Notes under the pieces: generated by a model
Told to the model about the DNA's origin: nothing
Databases searched by the model: none
What the model saw: the letters and a program-made list of their open reading frames with translations, nothing else
Made by a program: the position numbers and the translations under genes
Shown here: positions 43,615 through 53,600 of the stretch, piece after piece
How positions within the stretch are numbered: position 1 is the stretch's first letter
Layout: each line of letters begins with the position of its first letter
NCBI GenBank assembly: GCA_020853795.1
Contig: JADYYF010000071.1
Span: 21,759-85,758 of the forward strand
DNA length: 64,000 nucleotides
Direction: 5' to 3'
From: Candidatus Zixiibacteriota bacterium
GTDB taxonomy: Bacteria; Zixibacteria; MSB-5A5; CAIYYT01

Positions 43615-45381
43615 ATGTACAGGAGTTTGATTCTTTCCCTTTTTTGGATTACCGCCATCGCCGGCACCGCCGGCGCGCAGGAATGGCTTACCGACTATGA
43701 AAAATCCGGCTACGTTGAAACCCCTCGCTATCAGCAAACCGTCGACTTCTGCCGGAAGCTGGATGACTACTCCCCGTATGCGCTCTTCACCGACTTCGGC
43801 ACTTCGCCGCAAGGCCGCAAACTCCCGCTCCTGATCATCGACAAGGACCGCGAATTCGATCCTACCGGCCCGCGGACTCAGGCTAAAGCAATCATCCTCA
43901 TCCAGGGCGGTATCCACTCCGGTGAAATCGAGGGCAAAGATGCCGGACTCACGTTGCTCCGCGATTTTCTGATCTATAACAAATTCTCCGATGCCTACGA
44001 CAGCGTGGTGATCCTCTTCATCCCGATCTTCTCCGTCGATGCCCACGAGCGCTTCGGTCCCTACAACCGCATCAACCAAAACGGCCCGCGCGAAATGGGT
44101 TGGCGCACCACCGCCACCAATCTCAACCTCAACCGCGACTTCATGAAAGCCGATGCCCCGGAGATGCAGGCCTGGCTCGCCCTCTTCAACAAATGGCGCC
44201 CCGATTTCCTCACCGACATTCACACGACCGACGGCGCCGATTACCAGTACGTTATCAGCTATGCGATCGAAACTCATCCCGGCGTTGCTCCGCCGCTTTC
44301 GCGCTGGATCGACGGGCAATTCCTCCCGTTTATCAAGCAGAAGATGACCGAATCGCAATTCCCGCTGATCCCCTATGTCCAGCCGCTTCATGGTCACGAC
44401 TATGCGCGCGGAATCGGCACCTACGCCTTCCCGCCGCGCTTCTCCAACGGCTACGGCGCCATCCAGAACCGCCCCTTCATGCTCATCGAAACCCACATGC
44501 TCAAACCGTATCGCGACCGCGTCCGCTCAACCTACGAATTTCTGCGCCATTTAATTCGCTTCTGCAACGACGACGCCACCGCCCTCAAGCGCGCTGTTAC
44601 TGAAAGCGATCGTCTCTCCGCTGAAACGCTTGTCGGCCGCTATCTCCCGATCGACTTCAGGCGCACCAAGGACAGCACGATGATCGATTTCTTCGGCGTT
44701 GAATATCGCTACGAGGATTCCCCCATCTCGGGCGGCAAGAAGGTCGTCTGGGGACAGCAGCGCCAGACCTACAAGCTGCCCTTGTTCGATCAACAGACCA
44801 GCCGAGACTCGGTTCTTATTCCGTATGCCTACTTGATTCCACAAGAGTGGTCGGATATTATCGCCCGCCTGCAGTGGCACGGCATCACAGTCAATCGCCT
44901 CCGCGAGGCAATCGAATTGCCGGTCGAGCTCTACCGCCTGACCGATCGCAATTATGATTCTGTGTCCTTCGAAGGCCGTCTACGCGTCGACTGTAACACT
45001 CAGTCCTTCCGGCAAACTCAGAGCTTCCCCGCCGGCACGGGCGTCGTAGTGATGAATCAGCGCACCAGTCGCGTCGCCACCCACCTATTGGAACCGAAAG
45101 CCCCCGATTCTTTTCTGCGCTGGGGATTCTTCAATGCAATCTTCGAGCAGAAGGAATACGCCGAGGACTACATTATGGAGTTGATCGCCCCGCAGATGTT
45201 GGATGCCGATTCGTTGCTTCGCCGTGAGTTTGAGACGAGGCTGGCCAGCGATTCCGCCTTTGCCGCCAGTCCTGACCAACGTCTGAATTTCTTCTACGAA
45301 CGCTCACCGTATTGGGATCAACAGCTCAACCTCTACCCCGTCGCGCGCCTGATCGAGAAGCGTGATCTGCCGCTGGAATGA
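43615..45381 (+). CDS. M14-family zinc carboxypeptidase, exported
   Basis: 588 residues from ATG 43615 (GGAG eight bases upstream), opening with a signal peptide (LFWITAIAGTAGA). Zinc ligands His101 and Glu104 in HSGEIEGKDA and His203 in DIHTTDG; catalytic Glu292 in LIETHML; NLNRDF in between is typical of M14. The frame upstream of 43615 overlaps thiN and is not coding. The C-terminal 250 residues form an additional domain without a recognisable name. Removes C-terminal amino acids from peptides, probably in the periplasm. Confidence 0.88.
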   Translation: MYRSLILSLFWITAIAGTAGAQEWLTDYEKSGYVETPRYQQTVDFCRKLDDYSPYALFTDFGTSPQGRKLPLLIIDKDREFDPTGPRTQAKAIILIQGGIHSGEIEGKDAGLTLLRDFLIYNKFSDAYDSVVILFIPIFSVDAHERFGPYNRINQNGPREMGWRTTATNLNLNRDFMKADAPEMQAWLALFNKWRPDFLTDIHTTDGADYQYVISYAIETHPGVAPPLSRWIDGQFLPFIKQKMTESQFPLIPYVQPLHGHDYARGIGTYAFPPRFSNGYGAIQNRPFMLIETHMLKPYRDRVRSTYEFLRHLIRFCNDDATALKRAVTESDRLSAETLVGRYLPIDFRRTKDSTMIDFFGVEYRYEDSPISGGKKVVWGQQRQTYKLPLFDQQTSRDSVLIPYAYLIPQEWSDIIARLQWHGITVNRLREAIELPVELYRLTDRNYDSVSFEGRLRVDCNTQSFRQTQSFPAGTGVVVMNQRTSRVATHLLEPKAPDSFLRWGFFNAIFEQKEYAEDYIMELIAPQMLDADSLLRREFETRLASDSAFAASPDQRLNFFYERSPYWDQQLNLYPVARLIEKRDLPLE

Positions 45382-45395
45382 CGCCGACACCATCG

Positions 45396-45440
45396 CCCCT
45401 CTCCCGGCATGGGAGAAGGGTCGGGGAAGAGGGTGCATCT
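45396..45440. repeat. Short C/G-rich dispersed-type repeat
   Basis: Sequence of the form GCCCCTCTCCC...GGGAGAAGGGTCGGGGAAGAGGG directly after the carboxypeptidase gene. It can fold back on itself (CCTCTCCC with GGGAGAAGG) and resembles intergenic repeats common in environmental bacteria. No second copy was found in this window. Confidence 0.3.
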
Positions 45441-45549
45441 TCGTTCCGTCGGGTCTGGCACCGCACGACGCCCATCCTGGAAGAAGTACTCACTTCTTTG
45501 CGCGGGGTGTGACCCGACGGCTGAGTCCGGCGCTGGCCGAACCACAGAA

Positions 45550-45577
45550 ACGCCGCCCCGGAACTCCGGAACGGCGT
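45550..45577. terminator. Hairpin terminator of the porin-cytochrome operon
   Basis: Stem ACGCCG / CGGCGT (45550-45555 and 45572-45577) with an inner CCGG pair; on the minus strand it is followed by TTTCTG, 45 bp after the stop of the hexahaem gene. Confidence 0.5.
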
Positions 45578-45622
45578 CTCTAATTGGCTTCGACAGCAAT
45601 CAGCAGTAGATCTCTGAAAATG

Positions 45623-46705
45623 CTACGGCAGAGTTATCGGATTCGCGTTCAGATACTGAATCGAAGACTTCAATAACCCTTCAAAGTACTTCGGATTATG
45701 AGCACCATGAGAACGATCTTCTTTGTAAATCGCCCAGTTGTAGGCGGCCGCCGCTTGCAGTCTGGCGATTTTCTTGGTTCTGAACAAGTTTGTCGCCGGA
45801 TCAACGACCTTAGTCAGGAGAACCTTCAGTGAGTCGGCTAAATTGTCGAATTCAGTCTGGAATCCTTCGATGACACCATCGCCGTCAATATCGCGTGGTT
45901 TGAAGTCGTCAAACTTGGTCACCCCGGACTCACTGTAGCGCGAATGGCAGGGAGCACATACACCGATAAGCGTATACGTCGTCCCATCGTGCGATTCGTA
46001 TTCCATGTTAAAGCTGTGCCCGCCGATATTGTAGCCGTCGTGCTGGGTCGGATTCCCCATGTGACAGCCGATACAACCGTCTTCCACCACAGTCGCATGG
46101 GTCGTACTGGTATAGGTATAACCGGCAAATTGATAGCCGTGAGTACCTTGCAGCATGTCGCCTTGCGGTCCGTGGTGCGGGCCTGTCCGCGAATTGAGAG
46201 TCACGCTGTCAGCGGTACCGAGATCGGTCGCCAGGCTTGTGCGCGAATGATGGCAGTTTACGCACAGATTTGCAGCGCCGTGATCGAAGACCACACCGTT
46301 TTTCAAGGTGTACGGCGCCTCGGTGCGCAAGGTCAGGTCGCCGCGCTCATGCGGCGCATGGCAGGTGAAGCAATGAATGGCGCTGACCGTGGCCAGGGCG
46401 AGCGTGTCCTCGTCGCCGGTATTGATCCAGTCCAGGAATCCCTGGTGATCGTGGCACTGCTGGCAATCGGACTTGGCACGATTGGTGTAGTCGATGCTCG
46501 TGCCGGACGCATGCAGCGAGTTCTCCCACTCGCCGCGCGCTTGCTGCAACGCGCCGTCAAAGCTGGTTTCGCCGTGGCAGGCAAAACAGCCATTTAGACT
46601 CTGGTCGTTGCTGGCGACCTCGTTAACGATCTTGCGCTCGCATCCTGCGATCAACGCCACCGCCAGAATGAGGGCGACAATGAGTAGTGCTTTCAGGATC
46701 CTCAT
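45623..46705 (-). CDS. Hexahaem cytochrome c lipoprotein (outer component of porin-cytochrome complex)
   Basis: 360 residues. Lipobox LIAGC, acylated Cys at residue 22, so anchored in the outer membrane. Six CxxCH haem motifs: CFACH, CQQCH, CFTCH, CVNCH, CIGCH, CAPCH, spread over the first 260 residues; the C-terminal 100 residues are helical and haem-free. Third gene of a minus-strand operon after a periplasmic multihaem cytochrome and a barrel, the layout of porin-cytochrome conduits, suggesting a cell-surface terminal reductase or electron outlet. RBS AGGAGG precedes ATG 46705. Distinct from the 10-haem MtrC/OmcA family. Confidence 0.88.
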   Translation of the reverse strand: MRILKALLIVALILAVALIAGCERKIVNEVASNDQSLNGCFACHGETSFDGALQQARGEWENSLHASGTSIDYTNRAKSDCQQCHDHQGFLDWINTGDEDTLALATVSAIHCFTCHAPHERGDLTLRTEAPYTLKNGVVFDHGAANLCVNCHHSRTSLATDLGTADSVTLNSRTGPHHGPQGDMLQGTHGYQFAGYTYTSTTHATVVEDGCIGCHMGNPTQHDGYNIGGHSFNMEYESHDGTTYTLIGVCAPCHSRYSESGVTKFDDFKPRDIDGDGVIEGFQTEFDNLADSLKVLLTKVVDPATNLFRTKKIARLQAAAAYNWAIYKEDRSHGAHNPKYFEGLLKSSIQYLNANPITLP

Positions 46706-46714
46706 ACGAACCTC

Positions 46715-48265
46715 CTAGAACGATATTCCTCTAATTAGACTGAATTCTACCACATTACCGGTGTAATAGTCCTCGTACACCGACAAATCATCAAAATTGT
46801 AAGCGTTGTATTCGATCTCGCAGCGATAGTCCTGATAGAACCGCAGTGCCGCCGCAATTCGAATATTAAAATGCTCGACGTTGAGGTCGCGCTTACTCTT
46901 GTAATAAAGTGCGCCGAAGCTCACCGTCCCGCCCTTGTACTCCATGCTGGTGATGTCGCCGGAGACCAGATGATCCTGGAACTCGAAGTTCCGGGTCGGG
47001 TTCTCGTAAGTCCCCGCCGAGTGCACGTACGCCGCATTGAGCGTGGCGTACTCCGTCGCCGTGATCACCGCATCGACGGCATAGCGGTACATGTCGGCCT
47101 TGGTACCGAGCTGGTCGTTCTTGCGAATCACGCTCGTCATCTTGTAGCCGAACGCGCCGATCTTCGCCGGGCGGTACTTCACCGAAAACGCGTGCCGGTT
47201 GCGCTCCTCATCCCCCAGCAACCGCACGCCGTCTTCCACTTCTTCCTTGCGATTACCGAACTGATAGTGCACTTCCACCTCCGGCACCGGCTTGCCCCAG
47301 CCGCTGAAGAACAGCGAATTGCCGCGTACTTCGTCCTCGAAATCGTCGTTGACGTCGTACTGGTATCCCACCGTCAGGCCGAAGCGACGCAGATAGTCAT
47401 AGGAGGCATACCCCGCGTGCGTCATGTTGTCGGTCGCGACGAAATCGGAATCCGATGACGTGCGGTCGAGAATACCGACGTACTTCAGGCTGATGTTCTG
47501 CGGCAGATTCAGCACGCCGCCGCCGTAGCCGCGGTTGTTGCTGATCGTGAAATCACTCTGGTCAAACTTCGTCTCGAAGTGCCGGAAGCCGCCGATCAGC
47601 TTGAAGAAATCATACTTCGGGCAGGCAAGAATGCCGCTGAACCGGTACTCCGCCCGCTTCTGATCGCGCGCTTCATTGTTGTTGTCGGTGAATTGATCGC
47701 CGCGGTACTCGCCCAACACCATCGAACCCTTATAATTGAACTGCGCGCCGAAGTTGTAGTAGGTGCGCTTGTAGTCGACATTGACCTCGGTCGGATCCGG
47801 CTTGGGATTGAACAGGTCGGTCGTCGTGCCGGTTCGTTCCATCATCAACAGTCCGCCGAACAGCGTCACATATTCCACCGGTGTCACGCGCAAGTTGGCG
47901 TGCTCTTGGTGCCGCCGTGTGAAGCTGGTACCGTTGAAATTGTAGATGCGCCGGAACTGGTCATGACCTACCCGCAAATCGAACTGCCCCGGCTTGGCCA
48001 GCGACGCGCTTAAGTTGCGATTGTTCATAATGATGTTCTTCAGATCCGCCCGCACCTGCATGCCGTTGTCGAAGCGATAACGGAAGCCGTCGAGCGAAAT
48101 CGTCGGCCCTTCGTACAAGTTGAAAGTCGGATGGTAAACCGACTGGTTGCCCTCTTCATCCAGGTAGATGTAGCCGACGCGCACCTCGCCGGTACCGGTC
48201 GCCGCGACGGCCGCTGCCGCCAGCATCAGGAGGGCGCCCAACAGAAACGATAACTTCAGTTTCAT
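46715..48265 (-). CDS. Outer-membrane beta-barrel porin, MtrB/PioB-like
   Basis: 516 residues from ATG 48265 (GGAGG six bases upstream), signal peptide ending in AAAVAATG. The whole mature chain is alternating amphipathic strands with aromatic girdles (YRFDNGMQVRADL, YKRTYYNFGAQFNYKG, YDYLRRFGLTVGYQYDV) ending in VVEFSLIRGISF, with the terminal Phe expected of a barrel. No Cys haem motifs. Situated between two multihaem cytochrome genes with gaps of 9 and 11 bp. By analogy to MtrAB/PioAB it forms the sheath through which a periplasmic cytochrome passes electrons outward. Confidence 0.82.
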   Translation of the reverse strand: MKLKLSFLLGALLMLAAAAVAATGTGEVRVGYIYLDEEGNQSVYHPTFNLYEGPTISLDGFRYRFDNGMQVRADLKNIIMNNRNLSASLAKPGQFDLRVGHDQFRRIYNFNGTSFTRRHQEHANLRVTPVEYVTLFGGLLMMERTGTTTDLFNPKPDPTEVNVDYKRTYYNFGAQFNYKGSMVLGEYRGDQFTDNNNEARDQKRAEYRFSGILACPKYDFFKLIGGFRHFETKFDQSDFTISNNRGYGGGVLNLPQNISLKYVGILDRTSSDSDFVATDNMTHAGYASYDYLRRFGLTVGYQYDVNDDFEDEVRGNSLFFSGWGKPVPEVEVHYQFGNRKEEVEDGVRLLGDEERNRHAFSVKYRPAKIGAFGYKMTSVIRKNDQLGTKADMYRYAVDAVITATEYATLNAAYVHSAGTYENPTRNFEFQDHLVSGDITSMEYKGGTVSFGALYYKSKRDLNVEHFNIRIAAALRFYQDYRCEIEYNAYNFDDLSVYEDYYTGNVVEFSLIRGISF

Positions 48266-48276
48266 CCACTCCCTCC

Positions 48277-49230
48277 TTAATGCTTCAGGTTGTCGTGACA
48301 ACCGGAGGCGTAGCAGTTGGCGTAAAAGGTGGTCGTCAGCATCGGGTCAAGGAACAGCTTGTTGTCGTTCGAACCGTGGAATTGCGTGTGGCAATTCACG
48401 CAGTCGATCTTGACCGCCATGCCGGAATGGGCAACGCGATGGCCGGGCGGTACGCCGTGGCACTGAATACAGACACCGTTGCCGGGCTGCAACAGCAGGC
48501 GTTCGTTCGGCGAACCGTGCGGGCTGTGGCACTCCACGCACCCGCCGCCGTCCACCAGGTGGTTGTAGTTGACCGGATGCTCGTAGACGTACGGCCCCGC
48601 CACATCCGCGTGACAGTTCTGGCACGACCAGTCGAATCCCTTGGCCAATTGCATGTCCTGGCGATTGTTCATCGGGTGGCAGTCGGCACACGCTACGCTG
48701 CCTTCGTGCAGCGGATGCGCCGAGCGCGCGCTGAACTGGGCGCCGACCGTCTGATGACAACCGAGACAGTAGTTCTCGCTGTCATCCTTCACCAGCGCCG
48801 CATTCTCATTCCCGTGAATCGAATGGCAACTCGCGCAATCCAGCCCGGCGCGGCCGTGCGGATCGGTCGTCACCATCAGCGCCTGATGCTCGTTCTGGTG
48901 GCACGAGGCGCACGCGTTCGCCTGTTCGGCAAATGGCAGCTTGCTCGGTACCACCGGCTTGTTGGCTTCCGGATCATCCAAGTGCGTCTCCCAACCGCTG
49001 TGACACTCGACACAGGAAACCGTGATGCCACGCGCGCCGGCTGCGGAAAGTGCATGCTTCGATCCGAGAAGATTGTCCGCCATATCCTGATGACACTCAA
49101 GGCAAGCTTCATTCGACGCACTCGTGGTTCCCTCCGCCGTCAGCGGCACGGTTGCCAGCAGCGCACCGAATAAACCCAGCAGCGAGATGACGATCAGGAT
49201 CGGGGCGGGTTTCTTCAGTCTTCTATTCAT
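48277..49230 (-). CDS. Periplasmic multihaem cytochrome c, MtrA/DmsE-like
   Basis: 317 residues from ATG 49230 (MNRRLKKPAPILIV, CGGGGAA upstream); signal peptide or anchor about 5-34. Ten CxxCH motifs (CLECH, CVECH, CASCH twice, CLGCH, CADCH, CQNCH, CVECH, CIQCH, CVNCH) plus a C-terminal CYASGCH (CX4CH), giving 10 or 11 haems, packed at about 25-residue spacing like the wire-type MtrA/DmsE cytochromes. First gene of the porin-cytochrome operon, downstream of two CRP/FNR-type palindromes. Expected to insert into the MtrB-like barrel. Confidence 0.9.
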   Translation of the reverse strand: MNRRLKKPAPILIVISLLGLFGALLATVPLTAEGTTSASNEACLECHQDMADNLLGSKHALSAAGARGITVSCVECHSGWETHLDDPEANKPVVPSKLPFAEQANACASCHQNEHQALMVTTDPHGRAGLDCASCHSIHGNENAALVKDDSENYCLGCHQTVGAQFSARSAHPLHEGSVACADCHPMNNRQDMQLAKGFDWSCQNCHADVAGPYVYEHPVNYNHLVDGGGCVECHSPHGSPNERLLLQPGNGVCIQCHGVPPGHRVAHSGMAVKIDCVNCHTQFHGSNDNKLFLDPMLTTTFYANCYASGCHDNLKH

Positions 49231-49291
49231 ATATTCCCCGTTGGTGAGTAAAAAGTCCATTTTCATAAAACAGATTCGGCAACGTCCTGTA

Positions 49292-49307
49292 TGTGAAATC
49301 TGTCACA
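49292..49307. promoter_or_regulatory. CRP/FNR-type palindrome, proximal
   Basis: TGTGA-AATCTG-TCACA, a perfect TGTGA-N6-TCACA dyad (CRP consensus form). Its centre is about 41-45 bp before the transcription start implied by the -10 candidates, the class II activator position, and about 70 bp before the start codon of the multihaem cytochrome. Confidence 0.65.
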
Positions 49308-49410
49308 AAGTTCTCTTGTTTCCGGCCTGCAATTATGATGCTGTGTCACGACCAAGTCAATAAAAAAGTATTATGAAATTGTCGGATTTATCCATCTTGT
49401 TGTCTTTTAT

Positions 49411-49426
49411 CGTGAAATCAATCACA
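49411..49426. promoter_or_regulatory. CRP/FNR-type palindrome, distal
   Basis: CGTGA-AATCAA-TCACA, same dyad with one change in the outer base, 119 bp centre-to-centre from the proximal site. Flanks (GTGAAATC...TCACAAA) match those of the proximal copy. Confidence 0.55.
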
Positions 49427-49601
49427 AACTTTAGAAATAAGACCGCAATAATTCGACATCTTCATCGAGATTTCTGCTAATTCCGCTCGGAATTTACGAT
49501 CGAATTAGTTGGAGTAAGTAGCTAATCCGCAAATGCCCCGCGCAATTGCCCCGATTCGGAGTAAGTTCATCTCGTCACAAACTACCTATCGGAAGACTGA
49601 C

Positions 49602-50369
49602 CTAGATCGTGGTAATCTCGCCGACGTTGGCGTAAGTATAGTTCGGTCGATAAGGATAACCGTCTATGTCGTCAGCAGTTGTAACACCCGATAATACCAG
49701 AATCGTGTCAAGCCCCGACTGGATGCCGGCGATGATGTCGGTCTCCATATTGTCGCCGATCATGATCGTCGTCTCAGAGTGCGCCCCCAACTGTCGCAAC
49801 GCCGCACGCATCATGTATGGATTTGGCTTGCCGATGTAGAACGGCTTGCGATGAGTGACCCTCTCAATTGGGGCGGCCAGAGCACCACAACTGGGGAAGC
49901 CGGAGGGTCCGGAAACGTCCGGATTGGTCGCAATAAATCGGGCACCATGACGTATCAGCCTGATGGCCTTTTCAATCATCTCGAAATTGTATGACCGGGT
50001 CTCTCCGAGCACGACAAAATCTGGATCCTGTTCCGTCATCTTGAACCCGTGTTCGTATAGCGCGTGCGTCAGTGCTCCTTCGCCGATCACGAAGACTTTA
50101 TCGCCCGCGCCCTGACTCTCGAGGAACGCCGCCGTCGCCATTGCGGAGGTATAGAAATGTTCCGGCGGCACATCCAAACCCGCCTTGCGCACACGATGGC
50201 TCAGGTCTGACGGCGTTAATGACGGATAGTTGGTAATGAACAAGAACGGAATGTCCTGCTCAATCAGCGATTCGACGAATCCCTTGGCCCCTTCGATCAG
50301 GTTGTTGTCCCAGATGATCACACCGTCCATATCGCACAGGACGGCTCGATTCTTTTCGCATTTGATCAT
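49602..50369 (-). CDS. HAD-superfamily IIA phosphatase (NagD-like)
   Basis: 255 residues. HAD motif I CDMDGVI with nucleophile Asp at about residue 13, motif II TNYPS, a C2-type cap, motif III Lys (YIGKPNPYM) and motif IV IGDNMETDI. Family members dephosphorylate nucleotides, pyridoxal phosphate, 4-nitrophenyl or glycolytic damage products; substrate unknown here. ATG 50369 with GGGAG upstream. Confidence 0.9.
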   Translation of the reverse strand: MIKCEKNRAVLCDMDGVIIWDNNLIEGAKGFVESLIEQDIPFLFITNYPSLTPSDLSHRVRKAGLDVPPEHFYTSAMATAAFLESQGAGDKVFVIGEGALTHALYEHGFKMTEQDPDFVVLGETRSYNFEMIEKAIRLIRHGARFIATNPDVSGPSGFPSCGALAAPIERVTHRKPFYIGKPNPYMMRAALRQLGAHSETTIMIGDNMETDIIAGIQSGLDTILVLSGVTTADDIDGYPYRPNYTYANVGEITTI

Positions 50370-50408
50370 GACTCTCCCGTTTCCCTGCCCTGCGTCAAAT
50401 CACCCGGT

Positions 50409-50436
50409 ATAATAGGGCCTGCGCCGTGACAGTCAA
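50409..50436 (-). promoter_or_regulatory. Putative promoter of HAD phosphatase gene
   Basis: Minus strand: TTGACT (50436-50431), 16-bp spacer, TATTAT (50414-50409), about 40 bp before the ATG at 50369. The rest of the gap to 50612 shows nothing further. Confidence 0.6.
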
Positions 50437-50612
50437 CTATTAGATCGGCACGGTTTGCGCCAGTCTAAGTTGCAGCGCGCGAAGTTCTTGGGTTAAGCTC
50501 GCTTACCATAACGCCGAAGCAACAAAAAGACGCCAAAAAGATTTTGCATTTGGCCAACTGCCGCGTCAAATTGGTGCGGTCACGACGGACCGTACCGGTG
50601 TGGAGTTAACTC

Positions 50613-53600
50613 TTGGTCGTAAAGTCACTTAGAAACGTCCTCTTCCTCCTGATGCTGTCCGGGATCGTGCCGGCCGTCTTCGGGCAAGCACTCTATTTGC
50701 GCCAGCCCGCGCCGTCACCCGACGGCCGCTTCATCTGTTTCGGGTTTCAAGGTGACCTGTGGATCGTCAGTTCGCAAGGCGGCCGCGCCGAACGCCTCAC
50801 CGTTCATGTCGGCTATGACGGCCATCCGTCGTGGTCACCTGATGGCCGCTTCATCGCTTTTTCATCCGATCGCAACGGCAATTTCGACGTCTTCGTCATT
50901 CCCGCTGCCGGCGGCTCCGAACTGCAATTGACCTCGCACACTGCCGATGACATCGTCACCGGCTGGAGCAGCGATTCGCGGCGAGTGCTCTTTCACGGCA
51001 GCCGCGATTATGATTTCGACCAGGTCTGGGAGGTTCCTGCCGCCGGCGGCCGCGAGAAGCCGCTCACTTCAATCGAAGCGAATTACGGCCGCCGCAGCGA
51101 CCACGATGCCAAACTCCTCTTCACACGCGGATGGACACCGTGGTGGCAGAAGGGCTACCGCGGCAGTGCCGGTTGCGATCTCTACCTCAAGGACATGCAG
51201 TCGGGATCCATCGAGCGACTCACCAGTTTCAGCGGCAATGACCTCAACGGTTTTCTCGTTCCCTCCGGCGCCGAGTTGATTTATCTGTCCGATTCGACCG
51301 GCAACTATAATCTCTTTCGCAAGAATCTGGTCGGCGGCACGGTGGTGCAATTGACTAACCATCGGCTCGACGTTTTTCAACCGAGCCTGTCAGCCGACGG
51401 CACGCTGATCGCTTATGAAATGGGCGGCGAGATCTACCTTTATGATCTGCGCACGAATCAAGGTCGCAAATTGCAGGTCGACGTGCCCAGCATCGCCAAG
51501 ATTAACGACGGGATTCGCGCCGAGTTGGATTCCGGCATCACCGATCTGGCTGTTGCCCCCGACGGCCGGCAGCTGGCCGCGGCGGTTGCCGGCGAGGTCT
51601 ACTGCCTCGATCTCAGCTCCGGCCAACAGCGACGCCTGACCATTTCCGCCGTCGCCGAGCACGGCCTCGGCTGGAGTGCAGATGCAGCGCAATTGGCCTT
51701 CATCACGCGGGAGCAGGATGCGAGCGTACTGACGCTGATCAGCTCCAACGAGACCACCGAGCCGCTCTTGGCGCTGGCTCACGATTTCCATGTCAAACAA
51801 CTGCTCAAGTCGGAGCGCCTGCTCTCGCAGCCGACGTTTTCTCCCGATCAAACTCGCGTCGCCTTTGTGCGCGGCGGCACGCAGCTGGTCGTTGCCGACA
51901 TCAAGAAGTTGACCGAGCGCCTTCTTGCCGACAAAGCGCCGATCGGCGAATATGCCTGGTCGCCCGACGGCCGCTATCTCATTTTCACGCAGCTTAACGG
52001 CGACTGGCTCAACGAACTGTTTATCGGCGACAGCGAGAGCGGCTCGGTCGAGCGCGTCAGCCCGATGCCGGGTCATTACTTCGCACCGCGCTTCTCTGCC
52101 GACGGCCGCCTGATCTATTTCATCGCCGACGGCGATCTGCACTATGCCTATCTCGACCGCGCGCTGGCTGAACAGCCGTCGTATCGACGCCGCGAACTCG
52201 TTCTGAACCAGACCAGCCAAAACGCCGGTGCGGCGCCGCTCAAAATCGATTTTGAGGGCATCAATCACCGCGTCATTCGCGCGACGGCTGCCGCCAATAT
52301 TCACGAAGTCTGGCTGGCGCCGGCTTCCGACGACTTCGTAATCCTCACCCAGGATGGCGAGATTGATCTGCTCGGCATCGAAACGACGGCACCCCGCCAT
52401 CTGGCCACCCTGCCGCAGCGCGCCGAAATGCTGCGACTCGCTCCCAACGATCACCTTGCTTATGCCATCGATCCAGCGGGTCGATTATTCTCCATCGATT
52501 TGGTCACCGGCGACCTCGAGTCGATCCCCTTCTCCGTCGAGCTGACGGCGCGCCGCTCCGAACTGCTGCGGCAAATGTTCGATGATTGCTGGTTGGCGGT
52601 AAGGGAGCGGTTCTATGATGCCGGCCTGCATGACGTAAACTGGAGCACGGTACGCGAGAGCTTTGCACCGCGCCTGCAGCATCTCACCGAAATCCGCGAT
52701 CTTCACGACCTGATCCACGAGATGTTTGGTCAATTGAAGTCCTCGCACCTCGACCTCTGGCTGCCGGAAACTGATCACGCCGAGACTGGCATGCTTGGCT
52801 TGCTTCCCGACTATCAGGACAATTCCGCCGGACTGATCGCACTCGAAATCCCCGATGACTCGCCGGCTGCAACCGCCCGTTCGCAAATTCGTCAGTACGA
52901 TAAAATCACCGCCGTTGAGAACCTGAAACTCGCCGGTGAATTTGATCCGTTCCGGCCCTTCCTGGGGACGGTGGGCCGCGAAGTACGCATCGATCTGATC
53001 AATCGCACCGGCATCACCCGTAGCGTCAACTTGGTGCCGTTGTCGGTGCCAGCGCACCGGCATGTCATCGCTGGTTATCAGACGGCCCTGGCGCGGGCCC
53101 GGGTCGAGGATGCCTCCAAGGGCAATATCGGCTACGTCCGCGTCGTGCAGATGACCGCGGCCGCCCTCGAGCTGTTCCAGGAGGACCTACGTCGTTACGC
53201 CGTCGGCAAGGAAGCCTTGATTGTCGATCTGCGCGGCAACAGCGGCGGCTCTGAGCACGATCGTTTCCTGCAGTTGCTCGCGCGCAAGAAGTATATCACC
53301 CACAAACCGCGTGTCGGCATGGCCGGTGCGGATGCTCCTCTGGCCATCGCCGGACCGGTGGTTCTGCTCGTCGATGAGCGCACCAGTTCCGACGCGGAGA
53401 TTCTCGCCCAGGGATTTCGCGAACTCGGAGCCGGCGAAATCATCGGAGTTACGACCCACGGTGCCGTCATCGGCACGGAGAAGCAGCGCTTGCTCGACGG
53501 TTCCACCCTCAGTATCCCAACCGTCGGCTGGTTCACCTTGGCCGGACAGAATCTGGAAAATCACGGCGTCTCGCCCGATGTCGCCGTACCGCTCGATCTC

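Larger units (their letters stand above)
49231..49601 (-). promoter_or_regulatory. Regulatory gap upstream of porin-cytochrome operon
   Basis: 371-bp AT-richer gap with no gene. On the minus strand, TTTTAT/TATGAA (49262-49270) may serve as the -10 box. No convincing -35 box is seen, which fits an activator-dependent promoter. Two CRP/FNR-like palindromes are listed separately; a half site (GTCACAAACT) lies at about 49573. Confidence 0.5.
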
